Of a stretch of 64,000 nucleotides of DNA, positions 56,657 through 64,000 are shown in pieces. Numbering within the stretch: the stretch's first letter is position 1; the number at the start of each line of letters is the position of its first letter. The DNA is from Niebla homalea. Lineage: Eukaryota; Ascomycota; Lecanoromycetes; Lecanorales; Ramalinaceae. The notes under the pieces were generated by a model that saw only the letters and a program-made list of their open reading frames with translations, made no database searches and was not told the origin of the DNA. The translations under genes were made by a program, and so were the position numbers. Where the stretch lies: positions 806,001 to 870,000 of the forward strand of contig JAHGAU010000020.1 in assembly GCA_019925105.1 (NCBI GenBank), written 5' to 3'.

Positions 56657-59576
56657 TCACCCCTCAATCACCTGCCCCCTGCCTTCATCCCCTCCTGCTT
56701 CCCCGACCCTCCTCAAAAATTCTCTCACCCTCCCCACCTCCACCTCATCATCTCCCTCACTCTCCACCGCTTTACTTAGCACCCCGACCATCTCATCCAC
56801 TTCGCCCTCCCTCACGCCGGTACACCGACTAACCACCTTCCTCAACGTCTTTTCCAGCTCGAAACTCCTATCATGAAGACCCCGCGCTTGCTGTTCCAAC
56901 CCATTATTGACACGGCGGTACGCTGACAGCCGAGCGAGCAGGAGAGGGGCAGGTGGGAGTGAGTGCGTGAGATAGTCTTTTTGCTCGCTTGTCAAGACGA
57001 GAGGGGCGGGCAAGGTGGAAGTGGGAGACGACAGAGATTCGAGCAGATCAGGGGCAAGGATGTTGGTATCGATCTCCAACCCAGCGTCCGCTTCGCCGAC
57101 TTTGATATTCATGGCCATGTTCGCATCGCCCGCCCCGGCCTTGGTTGGGTCTGAAAACGAAGAAGAAGAGATGTGGTAAGCGCGCTGAGCATCATTAGCG
57201 GATCGTAGATTGGTGATGCGGCTGCGGAGGCGGGTGCGTTCGTCGGCGCGGGCTTGGAGATCGGCAAGGCGGGCGCGCTCGGCTGTGAGGAGGGCGGTAG
57301 TTTCGCGGAGCTTAGCGTGGTGCGTGTCGATGAGGGATTGCTTGGATTGCATTTGGGCGGTGAAGGAGGATTGGGTGGTGGAGATGAAGGAGCTGATAGC
57401 TGGGAGAGCGGAGTCAGTATGTTCCGTTGGGAGTGGGCGAACCAGGATTGCTTTGAAAGAGATGATGGGTTACGAGGAGCTGCGGACTTACTCTGCACAA
57501 GCTCTTGGCTTGTCTCGGTCACTCTGTTGACAGATGGTTCCGGTGCTTTGAAGCCGTTAATGTCTCCATCTGTGCCAGCAACATCCCCGGCCACACCAAA
57601 GTCGATCGGTCGAAGGCCGTTTCGATTAGGGATCGCTGGATTGGCACCCACTTCAAGTAATTGATGGATGATGTTCTTGTTGCCAACCCTCGTTGCTAAA
57701 TTTAGTGCAGTATCACCACTCATGTCAGTCGTGTTGACAACCTCGGACATGAAATGGGCGAGACCAATCGGTCGTGGTGCTGACAAGAGGCCATTAACAC
57801 CGCCACCATCCTGAAACGAATTGGCTTGACTGTTGCTGGCGCTTCCAGAGCGAACAACATATTCCAATAAACATTCAAGATAATATCGACAGGCTTGGCT
57901 GCGTTTCGGACCTTTTACTGCTGAAGCAACAGCAATATGATGTAGAACCGTTCGTCCTCGGCCGTCTCGAATCTCCATGGTAGGGCCAAGTAATTCCAAC
58001 AATTCGGGAAAGCTGCCTTGGTCCAAATTGTTCGTGGTGACTGCTGCACGGATCAAAGCTGATTCGCCGCCAGTGTTTAGTCGATATATGTTCGCTCCTC
58101 GCCCAATCAATGCACGCAATAGGGATGTTCTCGCAAGCGTTGCAGCCCAGTGCAACGCTGTATGGCAGGTCGCGTCGATAGGTATATCTAAATCTTCTCC
58201 AGAAAGACTTTGCAGTGCAGGATGATCGACGAAATTCGTTTGCGTTGAGTCCATAAAAAGGGAAGAGAGGATCCGCTGTTTCTCCAGGGCAACATTGCCA
58301 CTGGGCTGTTTTAATGGAGGAAGGCCAACAATTCGGTAATCGCCGTCAGACTGAGGGGTGTGTGTGTGATAGGCGAGTAATCCGTCTGAAGGGGAAGCAT
58401 CTCTCATGGTAGCATCGTGCCTATTGCCATCATACGTGTGGGTATCTTGGCTGAAGGAGGCCCTGACCCGCTTCCTCGGAGGCTCGTCCTCATTCATCGT
58501 CTGGTCGTTATAGAAGGGACCGTCAGCAGCTCTCAAAGCCGGATCCAGCTGACTGCTCCCAAACCCATTCTCAGAATGTAGGCTTTGCATGCTCTGTTGA
58601 CTGCTCCCAGCAAAGGCAGATTCTTGGCTATTGTTCATCATCTGCTGAGATGAGCGTCGAACACTAGGATTGAGAGATCGGCCTCCACTGGGCGGTCTTG
58701 GGGCTGGAGAGTCGAAGCGAGCTTTGCTGATGGCATTGACAGCATTAGCGGCCGACTTGGAGATGTTCTTGAAGAAAGTGCCGTTGGGAGATTGAGCCGG
58801 GATACGATCTGAGCCGCCGTTCAGCATGTTCCTCTTCCGCTGTGCCGCCATGGCCTGTTCTTTGGTAGGTGTATTCATGTTTCCTGCGCCGGCTTGCGAG
58901 ATGCCATCTTGACCCATATCGTATTCCAAGAGGGGCCGGAGAGGTTCCAGCACTCCGTAACACCTCGCAAATTCGACCGCGCGCTGGTAGCTGATCCAGG
59001 TGCCCTGATACTTTCCGTAACCTCCCTGAACCTTTTCATGCTCTCCGGAAAGGATCTCCTTTTCCAGGACTTTTGTCCGCTTGCCTTTGTCTATGCCAGC
59101 CAGTTTCAATATTTGTGTCGCATTCATCCAGGAGTCGGTCCGCCTCCTCATGACGGCCAAGCCATCGAGTTCCATCTCATAGACGGACACACCTGAATAG
59201 ACCGCCTATAAGGAAGATATCAGCAGAGGCATCATCTATTGGGGCTTGCCGGTGGAAGTACAGTGTAGATTTCCGATTTCTGGGCCGGGGTGTAATATTT
59301 TTGAGGTGCAGATAGCTTAGGTTCCTGAAAAGGCCTGGGAGCCGAAACATGGTTGCCGTTCAAACCATTAAATGACGACATATAGGGAGCATGATTCTGA
59401 TGTCGGGAGGCTGGCGGTGTAGGTGTTGGTGTTGTGGCTGAGGACCGGGGGGCGTCAAAGGAATTCATGGTGGAATGTGAATGCTGTATGCCGTTGGTGG
59501 ATGATTCGGTGGTGGTTCGAGAGAATGTTGGAGGCGGAGGATATGCTTGAGAGGCGGGATGAACGACCGAGGCCAT
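56657..59576 (-). CDS. mbp1: APSES/ankyrin transcription factor Mbp1 (MBF complex)
   Basis: Three exons (59576-59262, 59205-57492, 57399-56657) encode about 923 residues. A Ser/Pro-rich head is followed by the APSES DNA-binding domain near 100-200: EIYT|AVYSGVSVYEMELDGLA, MRRRTDSWMNATQILKLAG, HEKVQGGYGKYQGTWISY, ARCYGVLEPLRPLLEYD. Ankyrin repeats lie near 450-650 (ATCHTALHWAATLARTSLLR, GRTVLHHIAVASAV, GDTALNLATRVGNKNIIHQL). After splicing (VQ|TISSFISTTQSS) a coiled-coil C-terminus follows (LRETTALLTAERARLADLQA). Mbp1 with Swi6 drives G1/S gene expression through MCB sites. The start at 59576 (MASVVHPASQ) is preferred; an ATG at 59696 sits directly at a GTATGT donor that looks like a 5'UTR intron. 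Confidence 0.93.
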
Positions 59577-60168
59577 TTCGTGGCTCAATGGGTCACGAAG
59601 GGGGTCGTTACAGGGGCGGGAGGCGGTGACTGCCAAGCTTGAATGAGTCCGAGGTAATTCACAGATCGAAGGCGATTCATGTATACACTCTAACATACCT
59701 GATCCGCATCAGCTGCAGCTCCCAGATCCTTGGACTTTTTCCGGGAAATTGGATCTTGATGTGGATTCCTAAAACGGACGACGTGTGAAGTCGACGCGAA
59801 CGAGAGGTGGGGAATCTCGCGTCTGCATTTAAAGTGCGCGGCTAGCCCAGTTCAGCCCTATAGGCAGTCCTGCAAGTCGCGTATTAAATGTTAATACTCC
59901 CCAAGCTCGCCTCGCTCCCGTATCTTGGTTACGATATTGAATATTACCAGGCTTTCCCGCTCGGCAATTTGATGGACTGCGTCGCGTGAATACGATAGTC
60001 AGTCAGAATAATCCTGTTGACTCTGACAGATCCGCGCTCTTGGTAGGTGCTGCATATTCGGGTGTGGCTGAAAGATTCAAGAAGTCAAAAGTCTGAAGCA
60101 ACCGATCATCAAGCAGGGTCATAAAGAAATTGATACTATCTATCAGATTGGACAGTGCGATACAGATA
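59577..60168. other. MBP1 5' region, probably with 5'UTR intron
   Basis: On the minus strand gatcag|gtatgttag at about 59698 looks like the donor of a 5'UTR intron. No gene. Confidence 0.4.
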
Positions 60169-60834
60169 TCAAGCGGTAGCAACGCTATCATTCAACAACT
60201 GAGTTCGATTCCTGTGATTGAATTGATCACCATACGCCCATTTGTCAATAGCACTATCCTTACCCCAAATGAACACTCCCAACGCCTGATCAAGATCGCC
60301 GAACCTCGCATAGCCCCCATAACCGGCCCTCGCCACACATTCCATCATCACATCCTCAATAGCTTCCTCGATGTCCATAGGAACCGCAATGTCAGATGTT
60401 GGTGGCGGCCAAGGTCTGACATCTCCTGGTTTGGGTAATTCAGGGATCCAATCACCCGACTTATCGAACTCGTCCAATATATCTACCGTGACCAAGCAAT
60501 CATCTCCATAAGCGAATGCCGGAAGCTCAAATGTCGGGTAGCTTGAGAAGCGTGGCTCGCGACCGCCAAACCACTCAATAGTTCTTGCGTACCGTTGGGG
60601 AATCTGGTCCCAGAGGTCGTCGATGGCCAGATGGCAATCCAGCCTTCGGAGTCTTCGTGGTGGGTGTGGAGACCTCCAGCTCGGTCTGTCGACGCATGCT
60701 ACCAAGGTTTCAGCGCCGAGACGTGTTGAATTCTGGATTGTTGTGCCCTTTGTCCTGACCGCTTCGATTCTGGGAACAGCATTAGCAGACATAAGGCCGA
60801 AAGCGAGCTGCCAGTAAAGGTGCAAAGTATGCAT
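60169..60834 (-). CDS. secreted hypothetical protein of an ascomycete family
   Basis: Single exon, 221 residues from the ATG at 60834. A signal peptide (MHTLHLYWQLAFGLMSANA) is followed by a mature domain with two or three Cys and a strongly patterned sequence: RLRRLDCHLAIDDLWDQIPQ, IEWFGGREPRFSSYPTFELP, FAYGDDCLVTVDILDEFDKS, ELPKPGDVRPWPPPTSDIAV, MDIEEAIEDVMMECVARAGY and GGYARFGDLDQALGVFIWG. It looks like the small secreted proteins of unknown function common in Dothideomycetes. No enzyme motif was seen. Confidence 0.7.
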   Translation of the reverse strand: MHTLHLYWQLAFGLMSANAVPRIEAVRTKGTTIQNSTRLGAETLVACVDRPSWRSPHPPRRLRRLDCHLAIDDLWDQIPQRYARTIEWFGGREPRFSSYPTFELPAFAYGDDCLVTVDILDEFDKSGDWIPELPKPGDVRPWPPPTSDIAVPMDIEEAIEDVMMECVARAGYGGYARFGDLDQALGVFIWGKDSAIDKWAYGDQFNHRNRTQLLNDSVATA

Positions 60835-61588
60835 AATACCTCTTACGAGGATTCCGAGAGATGTAAGAATACGGATTGTTGTCGAGAAGACTACAAGGTG
60901 TAGCGAAGGTGGCAAATGTCAACGCATCCGAATACGGCGGGTAAAAACTTGCGCATGGCGCATCCCTTTGCACTATGACGAACGGGAAGATCGAGATTTG
61001 GTACCGAGTCTTCGATCAGTATGACCGACTAAAGAACCTTTGGAGCAGAAATGCTCTGTCTGACCGAACCGCTACAGTTTGACCTCATAAACGCATCGCA
61101 ATATTTGGCTCAACATTTTTTGAGGTTTGAGGGCTAGCAAGAGCGTCATTGTGCGACAGGGCCGGCTTTGCTCAAGCCATTGAAAGTACATAGTATCGAG
61201 TTGGAGTGTCCATCGGGCCTCATGACCCGTTGTTTTCCAGAACATGAATGCGGTGACAAAACTTTTGAATGTCTTCAATAATGAGAGATCAGCAGAGGTC
61301 ATGCCAAGCGACCGAATCGGTTGAGTCTATTGAATTTCACGCTGAATCAGCAACCCTAAGCCTTATGGAAATCTCCGTGACGAATGTCAGCCCTAAAACT
61401 CACTCCCCGTTCCGTAGCATACGAGTAGAAATCAACATCATGACCATAATGTTTCAACGCACGTGAAATGGAATTGAAGTTCGGTAATTAGGAGAGGCTC
61501 ATGGCGCTCGCTCGTTCGCCATAGGAAACAATGAGGATTCTGATTGGTACTCATACGTCTGCACGGATCATTGTATTCTTGGGGTGAC
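60835..61588. other. divergent intergenic region
   Basis: Between the secreted protein (minus) and the LYR gene (plus). Short frames only. Confidence 0.45.
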
Positions 61589-62761
61589 ATGGTCATGAAA
61601 GTCCAAGCTTATTCCAGAAGAGTTCTGCAAATGATCCAACCTCGGGATATAGCACAAGACCGATCTAATCAACGCAAGACCTTGCACCTCTACCGTGCGC
61701 TTCTTCGCGAATGCACCTATCTTCCTGATGCAGCCGCTCGCGATCACCTCCATGATCGTGTCAAGTTTCAATTCCGTCCCTTTCTCCTGCCCCAAAACTC
61801 GCCTTATCGCATCTCAAGTCCGAAGCAGAGGTCGAGTCGAGATCGAATCCGCGACGCTCAGAAACAACTTCGCTATCTCCAACGCGCGAATGGCGGCCAC
61901 ACAAGGCATTTGACCAAAATTCTCGAGATGACCTATGGCCGCCTTGGCCCTCGCCGTGAGGAATACCTCGAACCATTCAAGCCAACTCATTACACGCGAG
62001 AACTCGCATCACCAAAGTCTGAAATCATTCCGGTATCCGAGGCTCGCAAAGGCGATGTCCCCATCATTACTCTTCAGCACCAAGCGCTCATCCGTTCTCA
62101 GAAATTGCGACCAAAGGCCACGATGGGTCGCAATCTCCAGCCCTCTCTGGCTCCGACGGTACCGGAGACGAATGCGTGGGGTCGACCAATGCCGGTCATT
62201 CGTGTCCGGAACATCCATAGGCGATGGTATAAGGAGACGTTGAATCGAACATCGGCTCCGCTCCCCAAGAATGTGTGGGAGCGACTACACGGGCTTGTGA
62301 AGGGCGAGATTCACTGGGAGGGACCGGTGAAGCGGCGGAGTCGACCGCCGGGGGAGTATCGGTGGCAGTATGATGTAGGTTTGGAGAACCACATGGACGA
62401 GCGAAAGATCAGCAGGCCGCACACTATCTCCAGGAGATATATGCAGAAGCTGTGGAGCAAGATTCTAGCGCAGTGCCCGAGGATGGAAGTCAAGGGCGTT
62501 GAAAGGCAGCACGTTGACGCGTATGAACAAGGGAAGAATGTTGATGATATTCTTCACGATGAGAAAGGCGATCAGACTAATGGGGATGTGGTATTGGTCT
62601 CTGATCCAGCGGAGAAGAAGGTTGCCAATGAGGGAGGCGAGTGGAAGGTCCATTGGATGGACGTGCAGGACCAGAGGGACATTGTTTTCGCCTTGAACAA
62701 GCCGCTGGGAGCTGCTATGTTCTCGGGGGTCGATGGGAAGGGGAGGCGATTTACCCAATGA
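61589..62761 (+). CDS. LYR-motif mitochondrial protein, Cup1-like
   Basis: Single exon, 390 residues from the ATG at 61589 (MVMKVQAYSRRV). The LYR motif is HLYRALLRECTYLPDAAARD near residue 30, followed by the LYRM helical pattern (RISSPKQRSSRDRIRDAQKQ, LRYLQRANGGHTRHLTKILE) and a long C-terminal region with conserved blocks (ETNAWGRPMPVIRVRNIHRR, WYKETLNR, GEYRWQYDVGL, HTISRRYMQKLWSKILAQCP). This matches the Cup1-type LYR proteins of ascomycetes, mitochondrial factors likely involved in Fe-S or respiratory complex assembly. No breaks. Confidence 0.78.
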   Translation: MVMKVQAYSRRVLQMIQPRDIAQDRSNQRKTLHLYRALLRECTYLPDAAARDHLHDRVKFQFRPFLLPQNSPYRISSPKQRSSRDRIRDAQKQLRYLQRANGGHTRHLTKILEMTYGRLGPRREEYLEPFKPTHYTRELASPKSEIIPVSEARKGDVPIITLQHQALIRSQKLRPKATMGRNLQPSLAPTVPETNAWGRPMPVIRVRNIHRRWYKETLNRTSAPLPKNVWERLHGLVKGEIHWEGPVKRRSRPPGEYRWQYDVGLENHMDERKISRPHTISRRYMQKLWSKILAQCPRMEVKGVERQHVDAYEQGKNVDDILHDEKGDQTNGDVVLVSDPAEKKVANEGGEWKVHWMDVQDQRDIVFALNKPLGAAMFSGVDGKGRRFTQ

Positions 62762-64000
62762 CGAGCTCACATCCATCCATCCATCCTCACCAAGTCTCAT
62801 AAGGGTATAAGGCTATCTCTGCTCCATGCCTCTATAGTAGTTGACAGGCGCGCTAGAGGCTTGGCTCCTCGCGTTGCTGGTTCGATCATAAAGCCTCAGA
62901 TTGAGACTCCCGATTTCAGGGCTCTGGAGTCTTCTATTGGCCAGAGCACTGTTCGACCCAGGTCCATTCATGACCACACAGTTCCTCCCGCAGCAACATC
63001 TGAATTAAGCCAGAAGAGAAGATACGCCATCCAAGCTTGGAGGTGGGTCGCCTACGGCAGACATCCTCGCACCGCTCATGTCACTCTCCGATCAGTTCCC
63101 ACGGAGTTAAGAAAGAAGCTTCGCCGCCATATGATGATGAAGATTGGTATTATTCTGTGAGTGAATGGCTTCGAGCGTTTTCCCCAATTGGTGCCATGCA
63201 AAATGCCGTGAATGCGGGAATCATCATGGCCAGCCAAACATGGTTGAGTGCCGTGCCCAAAGGCGCGACCTTCTCCTACGATCTCGGTTAGGATTCCAAA
63301 CGGGTCAAACCCTCTCAAATTGGCGAGATTATCATCTGGACCCTGCTCGCCATCGATGAAGCACTTCTCCTGCCTTAGAATTTACATCACCATTTCGTAC
63401 ACCTGGACATCCAATTATGGCGCTGCGGCTACGATGAGGCAAAGCGCTGCGTGCGTCAATAAATTACTTTTACTGATCAACTCGTCTGAAGGCAAGACAA
63501 AGGCCGAAGAGGTGTTGCATAAAAGAGGTGTTGCGTAAATTGCCAGGACGAATCGGGGATGCGGCGCCAGGAGAAAACGTGACGTGAGCGTATTTGCCAT
63601 TGGGGCTATAGCATCTCTGAGACCGGGAAGAAGATATTGTGGTACTTGATCAGTACCATGGTGATCCCAAAAAGGTCCCCCGAGCCTCCGGACCTGGCAC
63701 TCTCAATGTCGACACAATAAGGCGAAGCTAACTATACGTCGGAAGGTGCCCACTCAGACATTTTGAGGACTCTCCCAATCCGGAGCTGAGTACATCGCAG
63801 AGTCGGCATTACTTATTGGGGGAAGGAGACTCCCAAGACATGGACTGGACCGGCTACAATGTGGAGTCAATATCGCTTGATAGAAGGCTCCTACTGCATG
63901 GATGGAATTGGAAGAAATGTGTCTGAGGATTTACCCATGAGCTGACTGCCTGCATACAACGATCTGTCTTGAAAGCAGCATCAATGTGGAGGCTTGCGGA
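62762..64000. other. no complete gene; possible relic at 63037-63540
   Basis: A plus-strand piece near 63130-63291 reads like protein (DDEDWYYSVSEWLRAFSPIG, GIIMASQTWLSAVPKG). Further pieces follow after a stop in the same frame (SQIGEIIIWTLLAIDEALLL). An upstream frame (62861-63160) may belong to it. It could be a decayed gene of unknown family. The last 400 bases show nothing. Confidence 0.3.

Overview
This window reads as nuclear DNA of a filamentous ascomycete (Pezizomycotina, most like a Dothideomycete by gene content, though genus cannot be told). Genes have short introns of about 50-110 bp with GT..AG ends. The families are fungal: a HET domain, a fungal rhodopsin-type membrane protein, HET-C2, an Mbp1 APSES factor and a Spo71-type PH protein. 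An AT-saturated block flanked by inverted repeats looks like a transposon destroyed by repeat-induced point mutation (RIP). I saw no bacterial operons, CRISPR arrays or convincing tRNA/rRNA genes.

Left part (about 1-38.4 kb) is accessory and heavily decayed. In order it holds a broken FAD-linked oxidoreductase (cut by the window edge), an intact sulfotransferase-like gene, a broken P450, an intact short-chain dehydrogenase, a broken rhodopsin-like protein, a second broken P450, a low-complexity protein with frameshifts, a truncated MFS transporter and a HET gene with one 1-base frameshift. Then come the 1.6-kb RIP-altered TIR element, an intact MBOAT/wax-synthase-like acyltransferase, an uncharacterised multi-TM protein, a two-HxK phospholipase-D-like protein, a DUF3824-type protein, an Hst3/Hst4-type sirtuin and an SRPBCC protein. 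About 4 kb of decayed coding sequence of unknown family follows, then a GST pseudogene, an intact peroxiredoxin and an MFS transporter with one frameshift. The oxidase/P450/SDR/P450/transporter mix looks like the remains of a secondary-metabolism cluster. A diverged 190-225 bp inverted repeat (5376-5600 and 10515-10703, with a third partial copy near 2520) brackets the SDR-rhodopsin-P450 block.

Middle part (38.7-46.9 kb) has an intact EasF/EgtD-type methyltransferase, a long gene-poor stretch, a small secreted four-cysteine protein and a GNAT acetyltransferase of the spermidine acetyltransferase type.

Right part (46.9-62.8 kb) is conserved and largely intact: mitochondrial inner membrane protease subunit 2, a SAM methyltransferase, Spo71-like PH protein, HET-C2 glycolipid transfer protein, Mbp1 cell-cycle transcription factor, a secreted hypothetical protein and a Cup1-type LYR-motif protein. 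The last 1.2 kb holds only a possible coding relic.

Exon boundaries were worked out by eye from reading frame, splice-site consensus and family similarity. They are inferences without transcript support. Several single-base frameshifts lie in homopolymers and could be assembly errors.
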